Of a DNA stretch of 64,000 nt, positions 37,180-58,000 are shown in pieces. Numbering within the stretch: position 1 is the first letter of the stretch; each line of letters starts with the position of its first letter. Source of the stretch: Pomacea canaliculata (lineage: Eukaryota > Mollusca > Gastropoda > Architaenioglossa > Ampullariidae); assembly GCF_003073045.1 (NCBI RefSeq), contig NC_037591.1, forward strand, positions 25,577,319-25,641,318, read 5' to 3'. The translations under genes were made by a program, and so were the position numbers. The notes under the pieces were generated by a model that had not been told where the DNA came from, searched no databases, and saw only the letters and a program-made list of their open reading frames with translations.

Positions 37180-40100
37180 ATGAATTGTCAGTTTGTAAGC
37201 GCGGTCTTTAGGGTCGGACTTGCGTTAGCAGTGGCGACTGTGCTGTGGAGTGTGTTTCTGCCAGTCGTGTTACTCCCCCTTATAGTAGGCACAGCTTATT
37301 GTGTAAATGCCTACTTCACCGCCAAATACGCCACCAGAGAAGACCCTGCAGGAAAGTTTGTGCTGATCACGGGCTGCGATTCTGGTAACAGTTGTTTTTA
37401 CAGACAGGGCATGACGTGTACAATTATGTATTGATGCATCTATAATCAGAAATTAAAATATTAATGCATTGATACATCATCCTCAAGAATGCAAGATATA
37501 TCATAAATTTGGATCATAACATATGAAATTGGTATTAAAAAAAAATTCAGTTTGCCTCTAAGTTTTTTGTTTCATCCTCTATTTCCAGGCATCGGATATG
37601 AAACTGCACTGGCTGCTTCAAAATCTGGTTTGAAGGTATTTGCATGCTGTTTGGATAGCACAAGCAGTGGGGCATGTGGACTACAGGAAAGGTCATCCAA
37701 TGTCCAGGTGCTGCAGATGGATGTCACTAAGACTGAAGATGTAGAAGCTGCTGTCAACCATGTCACCAAAGTGTGTGGATCACAAGGTGTGTTTTCACTC
37801 CCAGGTACAAGTTATGAATAATATTTTGGCATATCTGGAAGAAAGACAACTTTTTGACTATAAAAATAATTTTTTATGCTTTCTTGTGCATTCTAAATTA
37901 GTCTCAGCAAGCACACTAAACGGGTCATACTTCACTGCACATTTATTTGTTTTACACCTAGAAACAAGTAGGAAACAACAATATAATAGTACTCCAGATC
38001 TACCTAAGTAATTATTTGAAAATTAGCAGTTATGGTCAAGGGATAAAAGCAAAACTCACTTCTAGTGCTTCCTGAGGACTAAATTTAAAGGTAAATATTC
38101 TGTAAAGAAAATATTTCTATTTTGAGAATAAGTAACTGAGAAAAATAAACCAAACTGAACAATTCTGTGTTGATTCTTTTAACCAGAAACTACAGTGTTA
38201 ATTAAAAAATATATAAGCCAATCAGAATGAAATGCACATTTCTTAACAGCAAAACTGGATAAATGTGTATTGGCTGCATCATGGATAATTAAGATCTAGA
38301 GTTATGTTGTGCAGGTATTTATAGTGGTTGCTTTATGATTTTGTGCTCATACTTGTCTTTTATTCAAATGGCTGCATATGAGACAAGCAATTTTAACGTG
38401 TTGCACCCAAAATTCACTCACTTTTTCATTATGCTGGCTATTTTGCCTAAAGCGCAAAACCATTATCAATCAGTAATGTCCTTTGCGATTTACCTTTCTC
38501 TGGATGGGAAAACTTTCTTACAGTGAAATGGATAACTAGTGATGCTATTTAATCCTCATTTTGCTTAATAAAACATCTACCATTTTGTCGCCATTCTTGA
38601 CAGCTCCATCTCCTGAGTTAAAATGCTGTTCACAAACCCTCTATAGTAAACATTTATTGTGTTGTACAATCGTTTTAGTACAGAATGATACTTCGGGCCA
38701 CACTGATTTTTGAGGTAAAGTATTTTGCAGGTCTGTTGCATTCAACACATCATGATCAACACTCACCAAATTATTTTGGTATCTGAAGATGCTGCTTTCT
38801 CTTGCACACAGACACACATGCCTACATGTCCACATACTTGTGAATGTGCACACACACACACATGCATGTAAGCACTTATAAATGTACACTTAGAGTAAGA
38901 ACATAAATATTCAGCAGTAAAAAGTGGTACAAACATCTTGCTACTGTTACAGGTCTTTGGGCTGTTGTGAATAACGCTGGTTTTAACTATGTTGCACCAT
39001 TAGAAGTTACAAGCATGGAAACATTTCAGCGCCTTGCAGATGTTATGTTGTTTGGTACTGTACGCGTCACAAAAGGCTTTCTTCCACTTATCCGCAAAGC
39101 TAAAGGTACTCATTTTATCAGTTTTATAATACTAGATAAGCTTATAATTGCAATATGTATTTAAGTTACATTAGTTCAGGTCAACATTTCGTCAACTGCT
39201 CACTTTTGTTGAAAAGGGAGTGCCAATAGGGTTATTTTGCAGTTTGAGGGGGAATAAAGATGCTCGTTATGAAAACTTACAACAATAGTACCATATTCCA
39301 ATAAGGCCTCCTGAAGGCCAGCCAAGAACATAGAGGCAAGTTACTTCAGAGTATCGTCTACCATTATGTTTGACACGTCTTGCATGCATATTTACATAAA
39401 GATGGTGTGGGAGTACATGTATATGTACAGGTGTGCACATATATGTGTGCTTGTTACAGGGCGAGTTGTGACTATGTCTAGTGATCGTGGCATGCTCTCC
39501 TGTCGAAACTCTGCTGCTTACTGCATTGCCAAACATGGTATTGAGTCATTCAGTGATGTACTGCGTTTAGAGATGGCAGACTTCGAGGTCAGTGTTTCCA
39601 TTATACAACCAGGTCACTTCGGGGCAGCAACAAACATCATCAATGACAAGGCAGTAAGTATATGGATGCACATGGGACAATTTTTTAAAAAGTCTTTCAG
39701 ATATTGCAAAAATTGTCATCCTTCAGATTTATACAAGCTGGTGGACAACTTGGAGAACAAAAATGGTTCATAGAGATGATAATGTACAAAAAGATCCATG
39801 GACTTTGCATTGCATTCTGTATTCTATTGACATCTTGTAGTAATCCCATTAGGAAAATCAACACACACACAAAAGCTCTCACTTACATCTCTCACCACAA
39901 ATAGTGAGTCTTTCTAAAATACCTTAATCCTTTTAATATAAAACAGTGCAGTTTCCAGAGGCATCACGCTGAGCATGTATTATACTGAAGTCGTGTGATC
40001 ATAAACAGTTCTGGCACCCATATTAAGATGTCTTTCTGGACATGATTATTTGTAAATGACCATTTTCTTCCACCTTTTTTTTCTGAAAATAGCATCCATG

Positions 40101-40896
40101 AAACAAATCTGACAACATTATTGAGTTGAGACACAACCTTTTTTTTTTTTTATTTTTTTCAATTTTGTTTTTAAAAAACAGGTGGAGGTAATGCGTGCAA
40201 CAATAGAGCGAGATTTTCATCAGGCAGGTAATGATGTGCAGAAGGTGTATGGGCAGAAAAGTATTGATAAAGTAGTTGAAACATGTGTGGCCAGCCGCAT
40301 GTCATCAGCGCGTGATCTCCAACCTGTCACTGATGCAATTCTGGATGCAATTCTAAGCAGTAAACCAGCCACCAGATATCCTGTGCATGGTATGCAAGGA
40401 TATTTGGACTGGGGAATTGTGAGTATGATTTACTAACCATATACTCTGCCTTTCTCAAAGGTTATGAAGATAACTTAAAGCTACCGATGTCGAAAATAAA
40501 ATTCTCAAATCTAAAAGGCAGTAAAAAGATTCTATAAGCAATGACTATCAAAGACCTTTAGACAGGATATTTTTTCCAGAAATGTCATCCTCACCCCCAC
40601 CACTTAGTTGTCTGTTAAATTCTTTCAGTCTATTATTTGACTGCTGTTGAAAATTTGATTATTTCTCCTACTCTTCTAGCTATTTTTGCTGGGACTATCG
40701 TAATCATTTGCATACTGAGATGAGTATGAAAATGAAAAAAAAAAAAAAAAATAAGCTGCTGGTACAAACTGTGGGGAACTAACTCATTTTACTACATGTT
40801 GTGATATAACCCCACTATGTGCAGGTTCTGGGTCATCTGCGACCAATGATGCCAGACAGATTAATGGATCGCACTATGAAGATCATGCACTTTTGA
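37180..40896 (+). CDS. BDH1: BDH1-like short-chain dehydrogenase (SDR9C family)
   Basis: NAD(P)-dependent oxidoreductase closest to D-beta-hydroxybutyrate dehydrogenase 1, the mitochondrial ketone-body enzyme. Exons: 37,180-37,384; 37,589-37,786; 38,953-39,105; 39,460-39,653; 40,182-40,418; 40,825-40,896. All have GT-AG sites and matching phases, giving 352 residues (human BDH1 343). Residues 9-45 are hydrophobic, suggesting a membrane or mitochondrial anchor. Cofactor motif TGCDSGIG is at 64-71, NNAG at 141-144, catalytic Ser193, Tyr206 and Lys210 (AAYCIAKHGIESF), and the PGHFGAAT loop follows. The C-terminal PVTDAILDAILSSKPATRYP matches the BDH1 tail. Unusually, Met166 (ADVMLFGTV) replaces the Asn of the family's VNLWGTV. 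Retinol or hydroxysteroid dehydrogenase relatives are the alternative. Confidence 0.9.
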
Positions 40897-40950
40897 CAGC
40901 TTGTTTACTTTTTGATATTTTGTAAACAAAGCATCAGTACAAGATGGCCT

Positions 40951-40956
40951 ATTAAA
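40951..40956 (+). terminator. Possible ATTAAA poly(A) signal of BDH1-like gene
   Basis: ATTAAA 55 bases after the stop codon, the nearest variant poly(A) hexamer. The gene converges with SAC3D1, whose stop codon is at 41,310 on the other strand, so the two 3' UTRs are squeezed into about 410 bp and may overlap. Confidence 0.4.
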
Positions 40957-41309
40957 GTTTAAGTGTCTGAATGATATCACACTTTGTATGACCAGAATGT
41001 CAATATATGCAGTGCCTTTGACTTTGTAACCCAAATATGTGATTGAATATGTTCATTTTATGTCACAGGAGTGTTAGCATTTTACACTTAAAAAAAAACC
41101 ATGTCATTGAAAAAATGTTTACCATAAATGACACCCTGATGTGAAACAATCTTAAGTCACAACCCAACTCAAAACATATTCATATTCACAAATTGTGTAA
41201 AGCACACCACAGGGTCTGTTGAAAGCCTCAGTGCAGTTCTTTACTGGTTATGTCGTCAAGAGACCACAGAATTAAAGTTCAAACTTGGATGCAAAGTCAA
41301 GAAAACTCA

Positions 41310-48025
<6,716 letters not shown>

Positions 48026-48474
48026 ACTGACTTTCGCTAGGCGGTCTCTGATAACGTTCTTTTGAGTGCGCATGTGAACTTAAGTAGAGTGTTTGCTACC
48101 GAGACCTATTTCAATGCGCATGACAAAGATGGCCTCATCCTTAGAGGCGCTGTTAGCTATGGACACTTGACAAGGGAAGTAATCAAAAGACGCTCTCTTT
48201 TACTCCCGTGATACAAGTGAATGTAGGACGAAAGGATAGCATCACAAATTACTTTGCTAAATGTTTCTTAAAGATCAAAACATAATAATATTTTATTCTT
48301 TCCTTGAAAAAATTAAAAACAGCTTTAGAGAAATCAGAAATTAAGCTGCGTTGAGTTAAAGTCTCTAGTGGAGTACATCAATTCGAAAGCAGACGATGTG
48401 CACATCACCGGAAGTAAATACTAGCTAGTGGTGGCGGTGGCTTTAAAACAAATGCTTCCGAAGAATGCATTCAG
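48026..48474. promoter_or_regulatory. Shared promoter region SAC3D1 / CEP152
   Basis: The SAC3D1 start codon (48,025, minus) and the CEP152 first-exon donor (GTAAGT from 48,475, plus) are only about 450 bp apart. Between them are an ETS-type site CCGGAAGT (48,408-48,415) and a YY1-like site AAGATGGCC (48,126-48,134), both common in divergent housekeeping promoters. No TATA box is evident. The region is richer in CpG than the flanks. The CEP152 first exon is non-coding and carries an upstream ATG at 48,452. Confidence 0.6.
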
Positions 48475-49010
48475 GTAAGTGTAACCAAATCAAGTTACTC
48501 GTAATTATTGTATAGAATGTGTAAATAAATTGATTCCTTAAATTATAACTCCGAAGTGGAAAATGGTGTTTGTTAAGAAGTCGAAAAGCTTAGGCTGCGG
48601 TTCAAGCTTGGACATGTCTCGTAGTCTAGCGATTCTTATCAGCCTGTCATTAATTCTTCGTATTGTGATGACTGAAAAAGTGATAGCTTCATGCGTTTGA
48701 AGAAAGGTTGGTTATACCCATATGACAAATGATGTAATCGGAACAGACCATCAATGTTATCATTTCAAATTATGCAAGATAATGGAGTCGTTATAGTTTA
48801 AGAACACCCTAACAGACGCAGTGTCAATAAAGTGAACTTTCTTTGATGACTTTGTGGAACTAAAAGTCTTTGATTCTTTTTAAAAATGAGAAAAAGTAAA
48901 TTTACAGATAAATAACAGTGCGTTGAAGACTGTAGATCTCGTTTTTATTACGCCCTAGATATTTTTCAGAATGAATTTTTCTCCTTATCAGTTATTTCTT
49001 CCAATAAGAG

Positions 49011-52000
49011 ATGAGTACCAATGTCAGCCTGGCTAATCCAGGCATGAGCCTTGACTTTGACGCACAAGCTTTACAGGCCCAGGAAGAGGCAGAACGAGAG
49101 AGGGAGGACCAAGAGCAGCAGCAAGAGGTAAAGTAAAATGTGCATTTATCATGCAGAGAGCTTTTTTATATTTAGAAAAATGGAAAGGGAAAAATGTTGT
49201 TTTGTCATTCATCACCTTAAAACCTATTAAGTATCTTGACCGAATAAGTCTTTAAAAGACCTTGGGCTACATTGGGACATAGTACATTATGCATTGTTTC
49301 CAAAAATGTTGTAACTTGTTCGTGATGTCCTGTGCATATATCATTATATGTGTGGAATTCTAAACCTGTCATGCATCTGTTCATACACACTTGTGCAAAA
49401 TAGTTTGGTTGCTAGTATGCAACAAGCTGCAAAAATGAATAACATGATAAGGAAAGATTCCACAGCACCCTTCAAATATTGCTGTGCATTGTTCTCTCTA
49501 ACAACATTATTAAGCATCCTATTAAATATTTTCTTTTCTTTGGAATAACTAGATAGTTTACTCTGCCGACCACCATGTTAGGAACTTATTAGCTTTTGGT
49601 TCTAACACTGGTTTTTATATAAAAAGATTACTATCAAATATTTTCCTCAGTTTGAAAGTTGTATAAAATTAATTTGCTGGGCAGCATGTAAGAAACTTTT
49701 ATCTGTTGCCATGGTTGAAGTTGAAAGGAAATAAAATTTGTGGTGGTGTCAGCCACTATGGGATCAGTTGAATCTCAAGCACACAAACACTTATACATCC
49801 ACAGTCTCTCTCTCTCTCACACACACACACAAAGCATTACTCTCTATAAAAATATGGTTAAAGCATAGTAAAGTGCATGTATATAATGTATATATTTTTG
49901 CAGCTACGCCGGGTGATACAAGAGTTTGGTGAGCAGGATGATCTACTTTCAGAAGCCTCATCAGATGGAGATTCTGTAAATCTAAGTCTCCTTTCAGGCC
50001 AAGACAGGTACATTATGGGCCTCAAAATTGTTTTTTCTTCTTATACAACTAGCCATTTAAGCAATTTTGTACAGATTATTTTACAGACTGGATGATATAT
50101 TCAGCATCAAACTGACATATTTCAGATGTTTTCTTTCTGTAAATGTTTCTCAGATTTCATGTAATGGACAATGCTTGTAAGAATTTTGCTAAGTGATCAT
50201 GAACAGCTCATAATGAAGTATTATTAAGTATACAGAGAATCATTTGTAAATGTGCTTAGCTCTTATGACTTAAAAATAGATAAATGACCAGCACAAAACA
50301 TTAAAAGAAGTGTTTTATGGTAAGCACTTCAGTAACATTTTTACTTGTGTCCTTTTTCTTTTTTTTATGTTAGATCATACAACCAAATTTCTGCTTTTGA
50401 ACCAGTCCATCAAGTGGTGAGCTCAGAGAGTCAAAGATCTTTTTTTCATCAGACATCAAACTCCTCTCCTACTGTCATTTACACTCCTCGATCAGATCAC
50501 ACAGCAAGGTCTGTTGGCCAAACTACATCACACCAGACCCATTCATCAGCTTCTGACCAAAGCATCAAGCTCCTTGGGCATGATGCAAGCCCGAAGACAG
50601 GTCAGGAGTACTACTGGGACTCAGGAGACCACCTACAACTGGGAAGTAGCTTACCAGAAAATTTCACACACTACTGGAACACCCCAGCAGAGGACAAAGC
50701 TGGCAGAAAGAATTTGCAACCTGATCACAACAAACCAGGAGACATCCCAAATAAACTTTTATCTTCGGAAAGTGATGGTCAGCTGGCTCATCACCTTGAG
50801 AAATGTGCTGCCCATGCTGGCCAACTCCAGGCTTCAAGCTATGCTAATAACAATCACTATTTACACATTGATGAGGGAAACCAAGCTGCTCAGTGGATAG
50901 GTGAAAATGCTGGTCCCATGAAAAACAATCTATCAAATGTGCCTATTGAGTGGAGTGGAGCATCATGCAACAGATTCTCCAAAGATGATAGTGACAGCCC
51001 CATTCAGTTCTGGGAGTCTTCATCTGAAGATAGAATCAAACCACTGGATATAAGCTTTGGTCACTATGATGGTAAAGAGAAGCAAAGAAGCATAACTTTA
51101 GCCAAAGCCATGCCATCAGCTCAGGCACAGAATAGAAACAGTGCATTAGAGAAAGACTTCAGTGATGACTATAGAGTGATGTACAAAAATCCAAACATTC
51201 AAACATCAACATCTGCTAAATTGGCAGAGCTTGGCCGGAGAGAAAAATTTATGGAGCCAGGTATTCATTTTTTTATTATTACACAATGCCTTTATTGTCC
51301 ATTCCTGACCATAACAGAGATATAAATTTTCCTTTTTTGGGGGCTCCCATAAGTAATAAACTAAACAAAATACGATCACACCTAACAGAAGTTGGAGATG
51401 GTTTTAGGTTTGATTTTAAGATTGTGTAAAATTGCAGGATGGTTCTTTTTGCATTAACTATTTGAATCCTCATGAATGGGCATTTGTTCAAATGCACACA
51501 CACGCACACATACACCCCATTTAAAGTTTATTTAAAATTTTGTGGTTGGTCTCTAGTTCTAATTATTTGCGGGGGTGTTTGTTGAATTTAAGCATTCATC
51601 TGTATAAAATCATTATTTCTAGACCATCAGACAGATTGCTTGTGTTTATTTGTCTTTATTGTGTGTATAATTTATAAATGCAAGATGCAGAATGAGGCAC
51701 ACAATTATGATAATTTAATCATATTTTATTTCTCAACCTTGTTTAAGTTCTTGTGAAGTTGAGACTTTCTTGCTAGTCAGTTTTGAAAACTATGTTATTT
51801 TATTTTCGTTCGGACAGCAGGAGAAAGTGAAGAAGCACAGCAATTGTCACAACTACGCATTCTGTATGAGTCAAGAGGCCGTCGACTTGAAGATTTAACA
51901 GCTGAACTTGAAGCTTTTCGTCAGGAAAGCAGCAAAGAGCGTCGAATGCTTAAACACCATCTTTCACTTGCTCAAGGTCAGCTTAACTTAGAAAAACTGT

Positions 52001-55000
52001 ATATAGTTTGAGTCCATTACATGTAGTAATGAGTAAAAATATTTTAAGGATAAAAGGAGAAAATATTTTAATAATTTTTTCTGGAGCAAGAGAATTCATA
52101 ATGAAACTAAATAATGGTCTTTTGGTTTTAAGAATGTTAAGAATGAAAACTATTATAATATTTTCATCTTTGTATTATCTATTAAGTAATGGTCAAGTTT
52201 TCATGAGGCGACCATTCTCCCAAGAATATGTCGAAAACATATGTGAAGTGGGTAGCTCTAAGAAACAAACTGATCAATTGTAGTAGATTTATTATGGGTC
52301 ACATTGCATCTAAGACTTCATTGATAATGAATTTTACATCTGTTGACTAGAAGATCTGTAAAATTTTTATTAAAATTCAAGAATTTTGATTCTCTGTTTT
52401 CTTTGTAAGAAGTAAACCTATCTTAGATGACTTTCAGTGTCAGATAGCATGATGTGAAAAACTATCCTATCTATACTATCCTTGTGTAATAAAAGTGTGA
52501 TGTTTTCATCTTAATGGTTGCACAAAGGTGAAAAGGAGGGTCTTGCAAAAAGCTTGAAGGAGTGCCAGCAGCTGCTGCAGGACACTAAAGATGAGCAAGT
52601 GAAAACATTAGGCAAACTCCGGGCAGTAGAACTTCAGGTGCAGGTGTTAAAGGAAGAGAAGGATGAGGTTAGCAAATTCATTGCAAGAATTTGAGTAATT
52701 GATGATAATGATAGTAAATGAGCTTTGAATCAGAGGCTAAAGACCAAGATTTGTTTATTTCAGATTCAGACTTTGTGATCTAGCTTCACTGGTTGGCATT
52801 AAGCACAAATAAAGTTGTAGATAAATTTGTTATTGAGCTGCTTTAAAAATTTCTTATTATGCTTATTTCATCTGGAGGCAAGAAATCATTTCTCATCCCT
52901 GTTTTTTTTTTCATCTTCAGTGCAGAGGAAAGAGTGTACTAAATGGCAATGGGCCTTTTGTGCTAATAACAGATAGGAAAGAAAAGGGTGAAAAGATTAT
53001 CTTGGGATCAAAATATTCATGTTTGTCTTTGTGCAGGTTACAAGGCGTCAGCAGAGTGCAGAGACAACAATTGAGAACCTTACTCACCAGCTGGCAGAGC
53101 TTCATGAATCAGAAAGTTTGTTAAATGCCCGCAAACAACATGAGTCCATAGTAGCCAGTATGCAGCAGCGATACAATGTAGAGCTTCATACTTTGAAGGA
53201 GAAATTAGATGCTGCAACTGAAACTGTTTCAGAAAAGGTCCTGGTCAATTCTCTTCCATTTTTTGTGTAAAGTTATTGTATGTCCTCATGATGCATGAAG
53301 ATACGTGTGTCTATGCTCAGTGCAGCATGCATATGCATCGTAGATTCTTGAACTATTTGCTGTTGACAGAACTTAATGAATACTTTTGCTAACATTGCAA
53401 GTACACAATTTTTTATGTTTGTTTAAGAATCTGAGTAACTGATGAGAGTGACAATAACTGAGCTGATGACTGATAAGCCAATTTAGAATAAGATTAATTT
53501 ATCTCAAATTCAGAGAATGATGTCTAGAATAAGCTAGTTCCCCTAAGCATAATTATCATTGTGAAATTTACTGTTGAGTTGCTTTTAAAAAAGTTATGCT
53601 CACTTCATCTGGAGGCAATACTTTAGTATTTTTACCCATTTCTCTTCTGTCTTCATTCATTTGCTGCATGACCTTGACATTCAACTGAATATGATACCCA
53701 GAAACACAAATTTTAAGGATTTAAAAAAATTTTTGAAATATTGGCTTTTCTTTTTATTTGTATCAGAACAAAGAAATTGAAAAGTTGTGGCAACAAATCG
53801 GGGAGCAAAGAAAACAATTTGAGGAGCTCCAAATTTCTCGTGCTGATATTATAAACCAGTTGACTCGCCGGCTTGAGGAGAGTCAGCGACAGTGCCAGTC
53901 TCTTCTAGAAACAAGTGAGTAGTGATAGCAGCTTGAAAGGATTTTAGCTATGATACCTTACAAGATATTCTGTACTATGTTTAAAAATGAGAAAGAGAAT
54001 ACATGCATTATACATACATCATTTCTTGCTAGCCTTGTCTCTGTGCTTCTGTCTCTCTTATGTTTTCTTTCACATGCAGTCATGAATTTATTTTTAGCAT
54101 GGCCAACTTAGTTCCCTCTGTTAAGAGGATTAGGGAAAATTACAGGTAGAATCTGTGACATTGACAGTATAACTGTTTGATGATACATGTTTGCAGCCTC
54201 CAGTCAGGAAATTGGTCGCTTAAAGGCTCAGCTTCAGCAGACACTGGCATCAAAGAGGATGTCTGAAGACATGATCAGCAGTCTGCAGGTAACCTCTTCA
54301 ATTTTCTTTGATATATTACAGTTCAAAAATCTCTTGCAGATTGGATGGCTGGTTTTTTTGTTTTTTTTTTGACAGAACAGTCCATTTTCATTTTGATTCC
54401 TGTATAATATTTACTTACAGTGCAGTTAATCATTATTATTTATTGTATTGTGAAATGCTATTTTTTTTTTAATGAATGCAGCATCTAATATGGAAATGGC
54501 AGTAGACCCACTTCATTAATCAAAACTTGCATTATGTGTGAGATTTTATGTCTGTGAAGGCTGAGGTAAAGGAGCTGAAACAGGAGCTTAGTATGTTGGA
54601 ATCAGCCAGCTCATTGGGGGTCATTTCGCATCAAGGTAAACTTTTCGCTGATGATTCCATGACTGACCTTGGTATCCGTAAGACTCTTGACTTCAGCAGT
54701 CCTGTCTCAGCTGGAAAGTAGGAATCACTTTTATCACTTTTTAAAAATGTTATTTTTTTATGTTTTTTAGAATTAATAGCTTTTGTCAACTGACATTCGT
54801 AATATAGTGTGCTAAGATTCAAATGCAAAGTTTGAAAATAAAGTCAATATGATTTTCTAAAAAATCTGGAAGTAATTCACCCAAATTTTGTGATGCAATG
54901 GAAAAATGCATTGTCTAATTTTGCCTCAATAATGTTGATGCAGGTTTGATGGAAGCCAGCCCAGAGAAGAGCTGATCACCAATCTACGCCGAGAGCTTGA

Positions 55001-58000
55001 GCGATGCCTAGGCAACAACAAGCAAAAACGGACAGCAGTGGCAGAGCTGCAGAAGGAGAAACAAGCCCTAGAAGAGAAACTTTTGCACCTGCAAGAGGAG
55101 CTAACAGGGGCTCAGACCAGCATTCAGGAAATGCAGGTGGGTATAAATTTATTAGGTAATGAGGAGGTTTGTACTTAATAATGATAATAATAATTGAATT
55201 TGTAGAACGCATTTTCCCATCTGGAGTGAACTCAATACGCCGTGCATAGAAGACTACAAACAAACTGACAGTCAATCTGGTGGTAAGGCATCAGTAGCTC
55301 AGAAAGGTATGCTTGGATGTGACCTCAACAGTGGTAGCTCAGTGTGGTGATCTTGTCATACATGCAAACAAACTGGCAGCCAGTGGAGTTAGAGGACAAG
55401 GAGTGTAGCATGGTCTCCTTTGTGCATATGGAAGACATTGCAAGCATGATTCTGAGCTTTTTGAAGTTTGTCCATTTAAAGAGTTTGATGTAGAGTTTCA
55501 GTAATCCATCTAGGAAAACACAAAAGCAGGCTTTTAACTTTCCTAAAACTTAAATCTCTGGGTCATGTTGAGAACTGACTTTCATATCCTCTTTGTGAAA
55601 TGCAAATCAGTCGAGCTCATATGCAGTCAAGTTTGGGTGCCAGGCTGCTGGTAGAGATGAATAAACTAAAGATCATAGGAAGAAAGAAATCTCTGTATCC
55701 CATTAATCTTCTGTTCTTGAATTTATTATGGATTATTAAATTATTTTGCACACTATTTTGTAGCACATATGTATTTAGATTCAAATTTCAGGTGAGAAAG
55801 AAAGGTGATATTCATGAAAATACTTTCACTTATATAAACATTATCTTATGCCTATCTTTCATTTTGAAAAGGCCCTTTGTTTTCTAAACCTAGAACAATC
55901 TCTGTAAAATTCTAAAATTAATTTTTATAATTGTTTGCATATTGTGGTGTATTAAAAATAAAGAAGAAAAGCATATGCTTGTAGCTTTCGATGTTCTAGT
56001 TTATTTTGCAAGCACTTCTTTCATTAAAGGACTTTTGAATGTTATTGTTTCCCATAGGTAAAATTAAAAAGCTTTGAGGATCTTTATGGTGGTGACCATC
56101 AAGAATCTGCTGTGGTGTCTCGATTAAAGAAAGATATTGAAAATCTTCAACAAGAAAAGAAGGCCTTGATGCAAGAAGTGGATGTTAGTTTCAAAGTTTG
56201 GATATTTATTGAAATATTGACTTTCTTTAAACATATCATATAGGAATTTTTTGCCATTGTAGCCTTTTAACAATAGCAGCAGCTTGATTTATTTGTCTAT
56301 CAAACTTCCAGAAAATCCAATAATAGTACAGATTATTTGCAACATAGATTTAAATGCCAGTTTTGTTGTAGATTATGAGTAATCAGATGTATGAACAAAA
56401 CATATTTTAATATTTTAAACCTGATCTGTATTATATTTGCTTCCTGTTGTATCTTAGGATTACAAGATGCGAGTAAATGAGGTAGCAGCCAGTGAAGCAC
56501 GACTTACAGAGATCAATCAGCAGCTGAACTTTCATATGTCTCAAATGGTTCGTCAGCATGATCTTGACAAAACGGAGGCATTGGAACGGTGGGAAAACAT
56601 ATCTTGCCTTTCAGTTAAATCCTTATCAACCATATCTGTACAACTTTATATCCTATCTTATTATTGACTGTAACACCAGCATTATTTGTGCATGTGTGTG
56701 CCTGTATTGTGCATGTGTCACTTTTACATGCAAGTTTGAATTAGGAAATAGGAAGATTTTTTTATGCATTCTCTTTTCTATATCCATGTATTATATCCAT
56801 TATCTCACTGCATCCACAGCTACTTCATAAAAGCATATATATATGATAATATATTTTGTCAATGCATTTCAATTAACTTAATTAGTAGTTGACCAGAAAT
56901 GTCCATTTTGTGTTGGTAGCTGTAAAAGGACTTGCGAAGATATACACAGGTCTTCAAGGGAATTAATGGAACGTGATTTAAGCAGCAAGTTCTTTGCTGA
57001 TAAGCAAGAACTTTTAATGAAGTATGAAAGACAACTGGAAATTCTCAGGTATTGTCGGAAATCTTTGCATATCTTGAGTTAGCTAGCATGTTTCTGGGAG
57101 TAATTGTCAGCATCAGTTGGGTGGAATTGTTTTGAAACATCTTGAGCACAGTGGGATTTCATTTTAAAATATTGTGTATATTTATAATGTTGTAGAGGAT
57201 TCTAAACGGATTATAGAGAAGATTGATTGTCCCTGGTTATCACTAAGAGGCAGTTTAGTGAAAGAGAGTCCCAGATTTTGTCATAACACATGAAGGAAGA
57301 CCTAGTTGTTTGATGAACATTTCCCAGAGAAACTGCTGAAGGAGCCCAAGAAGAACTAGTAAAGGTCAAGGAGATGTACAGTCAGGCCTGCCAAGACCTG
57401 GCCCAGCTGGAAGAGAAACTGCATGGAGAGTATAACAGTCGGTTGAAGAATGATGTGGCTGAGGTATTAAAAACTTGATCTTATACTGGACAGATTGGTT
57501 GATTGATGATTCGTTTTTGTATTATTGAGATCAATATGCCATATATTTTTCATTTATTTTGCATGTTCACTGTTCTTTGTTAGTGAAATACTTCCAGTTG
57601 TGTGGTTAAGGAATGCTGTGTATGTTATATGTGTGTATGACTGATTGGGTGCATGCATATCATGCATGTATTAACATGTATAGCTGCATATGTTTAAGTT
57701 GTCTTTTGTCTTTTACACAATGACCTACCACCATGACTTAATGGTTGCCTAATGCTATTTTAGCTGAGAAAACAGCTGGAAGAGGAAAATTTAGCATTGA
57801 GGAAAGCTGAAGAACAAGAAATTGCAGAGAGAGTACAACTGCAGCTGAAATTAGAGCTGGAAGAGAAATACAGAAAAGAACAGCTGTCGGAGACAGAGAA
57901 GCAAGTAGGTACAAATACCTTTTACATTATTTCTGCTTGCTTGTTCCTGATAGTAACACAGGTCATTATGGGGGTAATCCTTTTGATGAACTGTGTTGTC

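Noticed and set aside
50514..50900. 128-codon frame inside CEP152 exon 4
   Set aside because: It is frame-shifted relative to the exon whose splice phases fit CEP152; no homology.
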